From positions 1 to 62,585 of the forward strand of contig JBBCJT010000049.1 of NCBI GenBank assembly GCA_037190665.1: a DNA stretch of 62,585 nucleotides, read 5' to 3'. Origin of the DNA: JBBCJT01 sp037190665. Lineage in GTDB: Bacteria; Pseudomonadota; Alphaproteobacteria; Acetobacterales; Acetobacteraceae. The position numbers and the translations under genes were made by a program. The notes beneath the pieces are model-generated. The model worked only from the letters and a program-made list of their open reading frames with translations. It had not been told where the DNA came from and did not search any database. Below are positions 25,935-34,581 of this stretch, one piece after another. Position 1 is the stretch's first letter; the number at the start of each line of letters is the position of its first letter.

Positions 25935-28130
25935 GTGGCACGCCGCCCCGCCCGTCCCCGCGCCGAAACCGCCCGCAAATCCCGACCGCGCACCGCCACC
26001 ACCGCCACGCCCGTGCTGCCCTCGCTGGAGGAGCTGCGCGCCTTCATCCGCGATGCGCCGGGCCGGGTGGGGCGGAAGGAGATCGCGCGGCATTTCGGCC
26101 TCGGCCCGGAACACCGCGGCGCGCTGAAGGAGCTGATGCGTGCCCTGACGACCAAGGGCGACGCCGCTCCCGCCGGCCGCAAGCGCCTCGCCGCGCCGGG
26201 GCGGATGCCGGAGGCGATCATCGTCGAGGTCACCGGCACCGACCCGCATGGCGACCCCATCGCGCGGCCCGTCGGCTGGGAAGGACCCGGCCCGGCGCCG
26301 ACCGTCTTCATGGCTCCCGAACGCCGTGGCCATCCCGCGCTGGCGCCGGGCGAACGGGTGCTGGCCCGGCTCCGCCGCATCGGCCACGACAAATGGGAAG
26401 GCCGCACGCTGCGCCGGATCGAAGGCGCGGCCGGCCGGGTGCTCGGCATCCTGCGTGCCGGCCGCATCGTACCGACCGACCGCCGGCAGAAGGCGGAATG
26501 GCGCGTGCCCGCGGGCGAAACCGGCGGGGCTGAGGATGGCGACTTCGTCCTCGCCGAGCCGCTGCCGCATGCCGGCCTGGGCCTGCGCCCGGCGCGGGTG
26601 ATCGAGCGGCTCGGACGGATGGGCGCGCCCCGCTCCGTCTCGCTGATCTGCATCCACACCCACGGCATCCCCGAGGCGTTCACCGCGGAGGCGCTGGCGC
26701 AGGCGGACAAGGCGCGCGGCGTCGGGCCGCGCGGGCGGGAGGATCTGCGCGACCTGCCGCTCGTGACCATCGACGGCGAGGACGCGCGCGATTTCGACGA
26801 TGCCGTCTTCGCCGAGCCGGACGGCACCGGTTGGCGGCTGGTGGTCGCCATCGCGGACGTCGCCCACTACGTCCCGCCCGGTTCCCCGCTGGACCGCCTG
26901 GCGTTCGAGCGCGGCAACTCGGTCTACTTCCCCGACCGCGTCGTGCCGATGCTGCCGGAGGCGCTGTCCAACGGCTGGTGCAGCCTGCGTCCGAACGAGG
27001 ATCGCGGCTGCCTGTTCGCCGAGATGCGCATCAACCGCGCCGGGCGGAAGACCGAGCACCGCTTCGGCCGCGGCATCATGCGTTCCGCCGCGCGGCTCAC
27101 CTATGAGCAGGTGCAGGCGGCAGAGAACAACGACGGCCCCTTCCCGCTCCCGACCGAACGCCTCGCCGCGCTCTATGGCGCCTTCCGCGCGCTGCTCTCG
27201 GCGCGCATCAAGCGCGGTACGCTCGATCTCGATCTGCCCGAGCGGAAGGTCCTGCTGGACGACAAGGGAGGCGTGGCGGCAATCGTCCCGCGCCCGCGCC
27301 TCGGCAGCCACCGGCTGATCGAGGAGTTCATGGTGCTCGCCAACGTCGCGGCGGCGGAGGAGCTGGAGCGCCTGTCCCAGCCCTGCATGTACCGCATCCA
27401 CGACCGTCCGACGCCGGAGAAGCTCGCCGGGCTGCGGGATTTCCTCCGCACGGTGTCGATCTCGCTGCCGCCGGGCGACCAGCTCCATCCGCGCGACCTC
27501 GATCAGGTGCTGCGCAAGGTGGCCGGCAGCCCGGAGGCGCCGCTGGTCAACGAAGTGGTGCTGCGCTCCCAGGCGCAGGCGCGCTATGCGCCCGAAAATA
27601 TCGGACACTTCGGCCTCGCCCTGCCGCGCTACGCGCACTTCACCAGCCCGATTCGCCGCTACGCCGATCTGCTGGTCCACCGGGCGCTGATTCGCGGCCT
27701 GCGCCTCGGCCGCGACGGGCTCGATGACACCGCCGCCGCGCGCTTCGGCGACATCGGCGAGCACATCACCGTGACCGAGCGCCGCGCCGCACTCGCCGAA
27801 CGCGACGCGACCGACCGCTATCTCGCGCTTTTCATGGCAGACAAGGTCGGCGCGCAGTTCGATGCACGCATTTCTGGCGTGACTCGCTTCGGGCTTTTCG
27901 TCACGGTTGTACCCAGCGGGGCCAGCGGGCTGGTGCCGGTGTCCACACTCCCGGATGACTTCTACGTGCATGACGAAGCCGCACAGGCCCTCGTCGGGCG
28001 GCGGAGTCGCATGAGCTTCCGGCTTGCAGACACGGTGCGGGTGCGGTTGGCCGAGGCGAGCCCGGCGACCGGGGGCTTGGTGTTCCGGATCGAATTGGAG
28101 CGGCCGAAAGGAGTGCGGCCAAGACGGTGA
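25935..28130 (+). CDS. rnr: Ribonuclease R
   Basis: A 731-residue 3'-5' exoribonuclease. A basic N-terminal tail and winged helix (residues 30-80, GRVGRKEIARHFGL) precede cold-shock domains. The RNB catalytic domain has the acidic cluster TIDGEDARDFDDAVF near residue 280 and the HFTSPIRRYADLLVHR motif, and an S1 domain follows (ISGVTRFGLFVTV). It degrades structured RNA. It starts at GTG 25935 and ends overlapping the S41 protease start by four bases. Confidence 0.96.
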   Translation: MARRPARPRAETARKSRPRTATTATPVLPSLEELRAFIRDAPGRVGRKEIARHFGLGPEHRGALKELMRALTTKGDAAPAGRKRLAAPGRMPEAIIVEVTGTDPHGDPIARPVGWEGPGPAPTVFMAPERRGHPALAPGERVLARLRRIGHDKWEGRTLRRIEGAAGRVLGILRAGRIVPTDRRQKAEWRVPAGETGGAEDGDFVLAEPLPHAGLGLRPARVIERLGRMGAPRSVSLICIHTHGIPEAFTAEALAQADKARGVGPRGREDLRDLPLVTIDGEDARDFDDAVFAEPDGTGWRLVVAIADVAHYVPPGSPLDRLAFERGNSVYFPDRVVPMLPEALSNGWCSLRPNEDRGCLFAEMRINRAGRKTEHRFGRGIMRSAARLTYEQVQAAENNDGPFPLPTERLAALYGAFRALLSARIKRGTLDLDLPERKVLLDDKGGVAAIVPRPRLGSHRLIEEFMVLANVAAAEELERLSQPCMYRIHDRPTPEKLAGLRDFLRTVSISLPPGDQLHPRDLDQVLRKVAGSPEAPLVNEVVLRSQAQARYAPENIGHFGLALPRYAHFTSPIRRYADLLVHRALIRGLRLGRDGLDDTAAARFGDIGEHITVTERRAALAERDATDRYLALFMADKVGAQFDARISGVTRFGLFVTVVPSGASGLVPVSTLPDDFYVHDEAAQALVGRRSRMSFRLADTVRVRLAEASPATGGLVFRIELERPKGVRPRR

Positions 28131-29713
28131 AGCTGCTTGTCCTGATCCTGCTGTGCGCCTCGGCCCCCCTCAGGGCCGAACCCATGGCGGCCGGGTTTCC
28201 TCGGGACACCGTCGCCGCGGTGCTGGAGACGGGCTTCACGGTTCTCTCCGAGCGCTACATCGAGCCCGTGGCGCTGTCGGACATGTCTCTGTGGGGGCTG
28301 CGCGGCCTGTCCGCGCTCGATCCTGCGCTGAAACCGGAACTCTCCGATGGCAGCATCCGGCTCAAGAATGGCAGCCGCACCGTCGCCGCGCGGGTGATTC
28401 CGCCCACAGACGATCCCGCCGGCTGGGGCGCGAGCACGGCCTGGATGGCCGAAAGCGCCTGGCAGCTTTCCCCCGCCGTGCGCCGCGCCGGGCCGGAAGG
28501 CGTGATCCGCGCGGTCTTCGCCGAACTGTTCAGCCATCTCGATTCGTACAGCCGCTACGCATCCCCGGCGGAAGCGGAAGCGGCGCGGGAGCGGCGGACG
28601 GGTACGGCCGGGATCGGCATCCGCGCCGCCCGCCGCGGCAACACCATCGTCATCAGCGAGGTGATCGCCGAAGGCCCCGCCGCCGCCGCCGGGCTGCGCC
28701 GGGGCGACCGCATCGTGGCGGTGGACGGCAAGCGCGCCGCGCGGAAGACGGCCGCCCAGATCGAGGCGTGGATCGAGGGGCCGGAGGATACGCGGGTGGT
28801 GCTCACCATCGCCTCCCCCGGCCGCGGGTCGCGCGATATCGCGCTGTCGCGCAGCCGCGTGCCGCCGGAGACCGTCTTCATCGAGCGCACCGAGGAGATG
28901 CTGATCCTGCGGGTGACCGGCTTCTCCCGCTACACCGACCGCCGCCTCGCGCACGTGCTCGAGGAGGTGCTGCACGGCCGCAATCCGCCCCGCGGCGTGG
29001 TGCTCGACCTGCGCGGCAATCGCGGCGGGCTGCTCCGGCAGGCCGTGGTCGCCGCCGACCTGTTCCTCTCGGACGGGGTGATCGCGCGGACCGAGGGCCG
29101 GCATCCGGCGAGCATCCGTGAGTGGCGCGCCGAGGGGCCGGACCTGCTCGGCGGCATGCCGCTGGTGATCCTGGTGGATGGCGCCTCAGCCAGCTCGGCG
29201 GAGGTGCTGGCGGCCTCGCTGGCCGATCGCGGCCGGGCCGTGGTGGTCGGCAGCGCCACCATGGGCAAGGGGCTGGTGCAGAGCATCGCCCCGCTGCCGA
29301 ATGACGGCGAGCTGCTGGTGAGCTGGAGTCGCGTGATCGCGCCCGCCGGCTGGCCGATCCAGGGCCTCGGCATCCTGCCGCAGGTCTGCACCAGCCGCGG
29401 GCCTGAGGATCTCGCCGGGCAACTCAGCGCGCTGGCCGCGAGCCAGTCGCGCACCGCCGGCGCCGTGGCGCGCCACCGGGCCGCCCGGGCCCCGCTGGCA
29501 GCCGCCGTGATCGCGGATCTCCGCGCCCCCTGCCCGTCCGCGGAGCCGCAGGAGGGCGACCTGTCCGCCGCCCGGTACCTGATCGGCAACCCGGCCGCCT
29601 ACGGTGCCGCCCTGCTCGCGGATGCAGACCCGCGCCCCGCGCTGCCCCCGGCCGCGCAGCCGCCGCTTGATTCCCGCCGCCGCGCCGCTATGGTCCCGCG
29701 CCTTCCGGAGTAG
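28127..29713 (+). CDS. S41-family C-terminal processing peptidase
   Basis: A 528-residue exported protease. The signal peptide MKLLVLILLCASAPLRA precedes a PDZ domain (GIGIRAARRGNTIVISEVI, then AGLRRGDRIVAVDG) and a tail-specific protease core. Ser356 (GASASSAEV) and Lys381 (TMGKGLVQS) are 25 residues apart, the spacing of the Ser-Lys dyad in CtpB-type enzymes. It starts at GTG 28127 inside the rnr stop (GTGA). It would trim periplasmic proteins; the substrate is unknown. Confidence 0.9.
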   Translation: MKLLVLILLCASAPLRAEPMAAGFPRDTVAAVLETGFTVLSERYIEPVALSDMSLWGLRGLSALDPALKPELSDGSIRLKNGSRTVAARVIPPTDDPAGWGASTAWMAESAWQLSPAVRRAGPEGVIRAVFAELFSHLDSYSRYASPAEAEAARERRTGTAGIGIRAARRGNTIVISEVIAEGPAAAAGLRRGDRIVAVDGKRAARKTAAQIEAWIEGPEDTRVVLTIASPGRGSRDIALSRSRVPPETVFIERTEEMLILRVTGFSRYTDRRLAHVLEEVLHGRNPPRGVVLDLRGNRGGLLRQAVVAADLFLSDGVIARTEGRHPASIREWRAEGPDLLGGMPLVILVDGASASSAEVLAASLADRGRAVVVGSATMGKGLVQSIAPLPNDGELLVSWSRVIAPAGWPIQGLGILPQVCTSRGPEDLAGQLSALAASQSRTAGAVARHRAARAPLAAAVIADLRAPCPSAEPQEGDLSAARYLIGNPAAYGAALLADADPRPALPPAAQPPLDSRRRAAMVPRLPE

Positions 29714-29724
29714 ACGAGACGACC

Positions 29725-29892
29725 ATGGCCAAGAGCAACACCATCCAGATCAAGCTCGTGTCCTCGGCGGACACTGGCTATTTCTACGTGACCAAGAAGA
29801 ATGCCCGTAACACCACGGGCAAGATGGAGATGCGCAAGTACGACCCCGTCGCGCGCAAGCACGTCGCCTTCAAGGAAGCGAAGATCAAGTAG
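29725..29892 (+). CDS. rpmG: 50S ribosomal protein L33
   Basis: A 55-residue protein (MAKSNTIQIKLVSSADTGYF onward) with the conserved FYVTKKN and YDPVARKHVAFKEAKIK blocks of bacterial L33. It has no CxxC pairs, so it is the zinc-independent form. The start ATG 29725 lies 12 bases after the protease stop. Its last eight bases overlap the convergent EamA gene. Confidence 0.96.
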   Translation: MAKSNTIQIKLVSSADTGYFYVTKKNARNTTGKMEMRKYDPVARKHVAFKEAKIK

Positions 29893-30751
29893 CGCGCGGG
29901 CGCGTCGCGGCGGCCACCATGCCGCCGACGACCAGCGCCATGCCTGCCACCTGGATCGCGGATACCTCCTCGCCCAGGAAGATCGCCGACCACAGGGTCA
30001 CCAGCGCCGGCACCGCCGGCGGCAGGAAAGCCGCGCGCGCGGCGCCGAGCGCGGCCACCGCGCGCGCGTAGAGCGCCACGGCCACCCCGCCTGCGCACAC
30101 GCCCTGCAACAGCGCCTGCAGCGCCGCCTCCCCCGGATGGGCCACGAGGCCGTCGAAGCCCCATAGCAGGGCATGGGCCGGCAGCCAGGCAAGCGACAGG
30201 GTCGAGACGATGGCCGCCCCGCGCAGCCCGTCCATCCGCCAGACTTGGAGCAGCACGCCGAATCCGGCCCAGCTCAGGCCGCTCGCCAGCAGCAGCAGGT
30301 CGCCGATCCAGGCGCCGGGCGGCGTCGGCGCGGCGAAGGGAGCGGCGACCAGCACCAGCCCGGCCAGCACCGCCCCCAACGCGGCGACCACGCGCGGGGC
30401 CGGGCGCGTGCCCATCACCGCATGCGCGATCAGCAGCGCGAAGACGGTGGTCCCGCCCGGATTGAGCACCGCTGCATGGGCGGACGGGGCGAAGCTGAGG
30501 CCGGCCACGATCAGCAGGAAGTACGGCACGCCGCCCAGCAGCGTCAGCGTCGCCGCCCGCCACCACCCGATCCCGCCGAGGCCGAGCCGCGCCAGCACCG
30601 GCGCGAACATCACCCCCGCCACGCCGTAGCGGATCGCGACAAGGTCCTGCGGGCTCAGCCCCGCCAGCAGCCCGTGCCGCCCGGCCGGAAAGTTCACCGA
30701 GAACAGCAGCATCGCGAGCAGCCCGGTCGCGTAGGCCGCGCGCGCGTTCAT
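29885..30751 (-). CDS. EamA/DMT-superfamily membrane transporter
   Basis: A 288-residue protein with about ten hydrophobic helices in two homologous EamA halves. The first begins at MNARAAYATGLLAMLLFSVNF, and the second ends with AIFLGEEVSAIQVAGMALVVGG, the diagnostic late segment. Members export amino acids or other metabolites or import drugs and sugars. It starts 10 bases after the TRAP large permease stop, so it is probably co-transcribed with the TRAP operon. Confidence 0.92.
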   Translation of the reverse strand: MNARAAYATGLLAMLLFSVNFPAGRHGLLAGLSPQDLVAIRYGVAGVMFAPVLARLGLGGIGWWRAATLTLLGGVPYFLLIVAGLSFAPSAHAAVLNPGGTTVFALLIAHAVMGTRPAPRVVAALGAVLAGLVLVAAPFAAPTPPGAWIGDLLLLASGLSWAGFGVLLQVWRMDGLRGAAIVSTLSLAWLPAHALLWGFDGLVAHPGEAALQALLQGVCAGGVAVALYARAVAALGAARAAFLPPAVPALVTLWSAIFLGEEVSAIQVAGMALVVGGMVAAATRPRAT

Positions 30752-30761
30752 GCCGGCAGGC

Positions 30762-32039
30762 TCAGCGGATCATCTTCGGGATCCACAGCGAGACCTCCGG
30801 CACGAAGGTCAGCACCAGCAGCGTGATCAGCAGCGGCACGTAGAGCGGCAGCATCGCCTTCAGGATGGCGTGCATCGACACCTTGGCGATGTCCGACATC
30901 AGGAACAACGCGAGGCCCATCGGCGGCGTGACGAGACCGATCATCAGGTTGAACACCACCACGAGGCCGAGATGGACCGGATCGACCCCGGCGGCATGCA
31001 GCGGCGGGGCGATGATCGGCACCACCAGCAGCGTGGCGGTGGTGCTGTCGAGGAACATGCCCACGACCAGCAGCATCAGGTTGACGATCAGCAGCAGCGC
31101 CAGCGGATCGGTGCTGATGCTGAGCATCCACCGCGCGAAATGCTGCGGCACCTGCTCGATCGCGAGGATCCAGCCGAACATCGACGCCGTCGCGATGATG
31201 ATCAGGATCGCGGCCGTGCTCTTGATGGTCTCGAAGCCGGCATAGACGAGCTGGCGCCACTGCAGCCCCCCGTAGAACAGGTAGCTGATGACCAGCGCAT
31301 AGACCGCGGTCACCGACGCCGCCTCGGTGGGGGTGAAGTAGCCGAGCGTCATGCCCAGCACCATCAGGAACGGCGTGACCAGCGCCGGCAGCGCCGGGAT
31401 GGAGTCGCGCACGAGCTGGCCGAAGCTCGGCCAGTGCGCCGCGCGCGGATGGTTCTCCCGGATGGCGATCACGCCGACGGCGATCATCAGCAGGGCCACG
31501 AACAGCAAGGCCGGCATGATGCCGGCAAGGAAGAGCTGCACGACGGACACGCCGGTGACCGCGCCATAGACGATCAGCGGAATGGATGGCGGAAAGATCG
31601 GCCCCACGATCGCGGAGACGCAGGTCAGCGCGCCGGAATAGGCGGGGGTGTGGCCCCGCTCCGTCATCGCCTTGACCTCGATCCGGCCGATGCCGCCGAC
31701 ATCGGCGAGCGCGGCGCCCGACATCCCGGAGAAGACGAGCGAGCCCACCACGTTCACCTGCGCCACGCCGCCGGGCACGCGGCCCACGAGCGTGTCGGTG
31801 AAGCGGTAGATGGCGGCGGTGATGCCGCTCTGGTTCATGATGTTGCCGACGAAGATGAAAACCGGGATCGCGACCAGCGGAAAGCTGTCGAGCGCGTAGG
31901 TCACGCGCTGGCCGACCATCTCCAGCGGAAATCCGTTGAGGAACAGGTAGATCATCGCCGGCACGGCCACCGCGACCGCGACCGGCACGCCCAGCATGAA
32001 CAGCGCACAGAAACCCAGGACGACGGCGGCGGCTGCCAT
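30762..32039 (-). CDS. dctM: TRAP transporter large permease subunit (DctM-like)
   Basis: A 425-residue membrane protein with 11-12 hydrophobic segments and the DctM landmarks: GVPVAVAVAVPAMIYL near the start, FSGMSGAALADVGG, and GLVTPPMGLALFLMSDI near the end. It forms the sodium-coupled import channel for the substrate delivered by the binding protein at 32612. It is third in the operon, 32 bases after the small permease. Confidence 0.95.
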   Translation of the reverse strand: MAAAAVVLGFCALFMLGVPVAVAVAVPAMIYLFLNGFPLEMVGQRVTYALDSFPLVAIPVFIFVGNIMNQSGITAAIYRFTDTLVGRVPGGVAQVNVVGSLVFSGMSGAALADVGGIGRIEVKAMTERGHTPAYSGALTCVSAIVGPIFPPSIPLIVYGAVTGVSVVQLFLAGIMPALLFVALLMIAVGVIAIRENHPRAAHWPSFGQLVRDSIPALPALVTPFLMVLGMTLGYFTPTEAASVTAVYALVISYLFYGGLQWRQLVYAGFETIKSTAAILIIIATASMFGWILAIEQVPQHFARWMLSISTDPLALLLIVNLMLLVVGMFLDSTTATLLVVPIIAPPLHAAGVDPVHLGLVVVFNLMIGLVTPPMGLALFLMSDIAKVSMHAILKAMLPLYVPLLITLLVLTFVPEVSLWIPKMIR

Positions 32040-32071
32040 GGCGGTGGGATGCCTCTAACGGAGGGAATGCG

Positions 32072-32605
32072 TCACAGCGCCAGCGCGTCCTCGGGCGGCT
32101 GTTCGTCCGCGAACACGAAGTACGGCGGCAGTCCGAAGCCGATCTTGAGGAACACCACGGCGAACTCGATGGCGGCGAACACGCAGCCGGCAAGCGCCGC
32201 GGACAGGAACGCCCAGTAGGGCAGCTCCAGCGTCGGCGTCGCGGTCTCGAGGTTCGTCTCCAGCGCCGCCCGGACGCACATGGCGATCACGGCGAACACC
32301 ACGGCGGAGACGATCGCGATGACCGCTTGCGCGACGCGCAGCGCATGCCGCGGCAGCATGCCGATCAGTTCCTCCAGCCGGATCGAGGCCCCGGCATAGA
32401 CGAGCTGCGGCAGCGACACGTACACGGTCATGATCAGCAGCACGCGCGCCAGCTCCTCGGCGCCGATCAGCGGCAGGCCCGAGGAGCGGAGCACGATCTG
32501 CACCGACGGCAGCACGATCAGCAGCCCTATCAGCGCGAAGCTGAACCAGCGGAACGCCTGCCGCACCGGCATCAACGCGCGTTCCAGGCGGGCGAGGCCG
32601 CGCAC
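32072..32605 (-). CDS. dctQ: TRAP transporter small permease subunit (DctQ-like)
   Basis: A 177-residue membrane protein with four predicted helices. It shows the DctQ pattern, ISLRxxxAxxxxVY-like: GAEELARVLLIMTVYVSLPQ, then GASIRLEELIGMLP. It starts at GTG 32605, six bases after the binding-protein stop. It couples the receptor to the large permease. Confidence 0.92.
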   Translation of the reverse strand: MRGLARLERALMPVRQAFRWFSFALIGLLIVLPSVQIVLRSSGLPLIGAEELARVLLIMTVYVSLPQLVYAGASIRLEELIGMLPRHALRVAQAVIAIVSAVVFAVIAMCVRAALETNLETATPTLELPYWAFLSAALAGCVFAAIEFAVVFLKIGFGLPPYFVFADEQPPEDALAL

Positions 32606-32611
32606 GAAGGC

Positions 32612-33604
32612 TCAGGGCACCGCGCTGATGCGTTCGATCAACGGCCCCCATGTGGGGAAATCCGCGCGGACCTGCCGGTTCACGCCATCGCGGAATTCGG
32701 CGAGCTTCAGCCCGTTCTCCTCGGTGATGAAGGTCATGCCGCGGCCGGTGAGTTCCTGGATCAGCTCGCGCTCGGCGCGCATGGCCTGCTGCAGGGTCTG
32801 CTGACCGACATCCTCGGCGATCGCCGACAGCGTCTCGCGGTCCGCCGGCGTCAGCCCCTGCCAGGTTCGCTCGTTCACGAACACCGGCAGCACGTTCTGC
32901 ATGTGGCTGGTCAGCATCACATGCGACTGCACCTCGTAGAGCTTGTTGGCGTTGATCATCGTCAACGGGTTCTCCTGCCCGATGACGAGGCCGGTCAGCA
33001 GCGCGGTGGTCAGCTCCTGCACCTCGACCGGCGTCGGGTTCGCGCCGAAGCCCCTGATCATCGAGGTCCAGAGCCGGATCGGCACGCCGCGGAACGGCTT
33101 GTTCGCGAGATCGGCCGGCGAATAGACCGCCATCTTCGCCGTCATCTGCCGCGCGCCGCGATACAGCCGGCCGATGATGCGCACCCCGCGGGTGCTGACG
33201 AGCTTGTCGTTCAGCTCCTTCATCAGCGGCGACTTCTCGGGGTCCGTCGCGCGCATCGCGTGCGGGCCGTCCTTGTAGATGAACGGCGCGTTGAACACGG
33301 CGATCTCGGGCAGCAGCGGCGCGAGCGAGGAGTATTCGTGATGCGCGATGGCGATCGCGCCGCTGCGCACGCCGTCGATCGTCTCCTGCGTGCCGCCGAG
33401 CTGGGCCGCGGGGAAGACGTTCACCTGGCGGCGGCCGGCCAGCTTCGCGTTCGCCTGCTTGGCGAACTCCTCGGCGTACCAGTACTGGATGTCGCCCTCG
33501 AAGCCGACATGGGCGTAGCGCAGCACCGTCTGCGCGCGTGCCGGCCCTGCCGCCAGCCCCAGCGCGCCAAGGCCGATGCCGGCAGCGATCGTGCGTCGTT
33601 TCAT
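32612..33604 (-). CDS. dctP: TRAP transporter substrate-binding protein (DctP family)
   Basis: A 330-residue periplasmic receptor. A signal peptide (MKRRTIAAGIGLGALGLAAG, then PARA-Q) is followed by the DctP fold with FPAAQLGG, the conserved Arg region IRLWTSMIRGFGANPTPV and the ELTTALLTGLVIGQENP segment. The Arg that binds a substrate carboxylate suggests an organic acid. It is first in the P-Q-M operon, with the IclR gene upstream on the same strand. Confidence 0.94.
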   Translation of the reverse strand: MKRRTIAAGIGLGALGLAAGPARAQTVLRYAHVGFEGDIQYWYAEEFAKQANAKLAGRRQVNVFPAAQLGGTQETIDGVRSGAIAIAHHEYSSLAPLLPEIAVFNAPFIYKDGPHAMRATDPEKSPLMKELNDKLVSTRGVRIIGRLYRGARQMTAKMAVYSPADLANKPFRGVPIRLWTSMIRGFGANPTPVEVQELTTALLTGLVIGQENPLTMINANKLYEVQSHVMLTSHMQNVLPVFVNERTWQGLTPADRETLSAIAEDVGQQTLQQAMRAERELIQELTGRGMTFITEENGLKLAEFRDGVNRQVRADFPTWGPLIERISAVP

Positions 33605-33703
33605 GGATCTTCCCCCCGGACTGTTCGTTCGCCGCTGTCTTCGCGGCCATTGCCGGGGAGCCTGAAAGAGCGTCGGCGCGGTGTCAAACGGCGATGACGA
33701 ACG

Positions 33704-34474
33704 CTACCCGCCGATGCGCCGCGACAGCCGCTCGGCCGCCTGCCGCACCTGCCCGCCGAGCGTCACCGCCACCTGCGGGTCGTAGCGCGTGCGCGGCCCG
33801 ACCACGCCGAGCGCGCCGAGGAAGCCGCCGCCCGCGCCGAAAACCGGCGCGGCCACGGCGAAGGCGTCCGGCTCGCGTTCGCCCAGCGACGTGCAGATGC
33901 GGTCGCGGCGGATGGTGTCGCTCGTCGCGTCCTGCCCGTCGGTGAAGGCGACAAGCACGCGCCCGCTCGCGCCCCGCTGCAGCGGCAGCACACTCCCCTC
34001 TTCCACATGGTGGCGCAGCGGCCGCCAGGTGCTGTGGCGGTACAGGCAGATCCGCTGCTCGCCCTCGCGGATATAGAACGCCGCCGTCTCGGCGGTGGCC
34101 TCGGCCAGTTCCGCGAGCGCGGGGCGGACGTAGTCGGCGAGGTTGAAGCTGTTGCGATAGCGCGTGCCGAGCCGGAGCAGGCTCGCCCCCAGGCGGAACT
34201 GCCCGTCCGTGCCGCGATGCAGGTAGCCGAAGCGGTCGAGCGAGGCTGCCAGCCGCAGCACGGTGGACGGATACAACCCGCTGCGCACGGCGAGTTCGGC
34301 CAGCGACAGGCGCGGCGCGCCGTCCGCGAAAGCTTCCAGCAGGGTCAGGGCGCGCTCCACCGCCTCCACCCGCTGGCCGCTGTCAGCCGGGGCGCCTGCC
34401 CCGCGAGCGAGTGGCGGCCGGCCCCGGCGGCGTGGCGGGGTTTCGGCTTGACCGGGAGGGCGCTCGGGAGTCAT
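33704..34474 (-). CDS. IclR-family transcriptional regulator
   Basis: A 256-residue regulator. After a Pro/Arg-rich tail of about 30 residues comes the winged helix (residues 33-95, LSLAELAVRSGLYPSTVLRLAASL) and then the GAF-like effector domain. It sits between the TRAP operon downstream and a divergent catabolic operon, with an A+T-rich 43-bp imperfect palindrome touching its start codon. It probably controls both sets of genes; the inducer is likely the TRAP or Bug substrate. Confidence 0.93.
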   Translation of the reverse strand: MTPERPPGQAETPPRRRGRPPLARGAGAPADSGQRVEAVERALTLLEAFADGAPRLSLAELAVRSGLYPSTVLRLAASLDRFGYLHRGTDGQFRLGASLLRLGTRYRNSFNLADYVRPALAELAEATAETAAFYIREGEQRICLYRHSTWRPLRHHVEEGSVLPLQRGASGRVLVAFTDGQDATSDTIRRDRICTSLGEREPDAFAVAAPVFGAGGGFLGALGVVGPRTRYDPQVAVTLGGQVRQAAERLSRRIGG

Positions 34475-34516
34475 TTATTCTTTCTAACAGAAAATAATTC
34501 TGTCGAATAGAATAAA
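34474..34516. promoter_or_regulatory. Extended imperfect palindrome, probable IclR operator
   Basis: Outer arms TTTATTCT and AGAATAAA are perfect, and the inner elements TAACAGAA and TTCTGTCG continue the symmetry with a few mismatches around AATAA. The site is strongly AT-rich, lies between the divergent IclR and HMG-CoA-lyase-like genes and overlaps the first base of the IclR start codon. Confidence 0.65.
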
Positions 34517-34581
34517 CTCACCGGAAACGCCTTGCCTTCCCACATCCTCCGCCTCGCGCGGCACGCCTGAAGGATCGTTGC

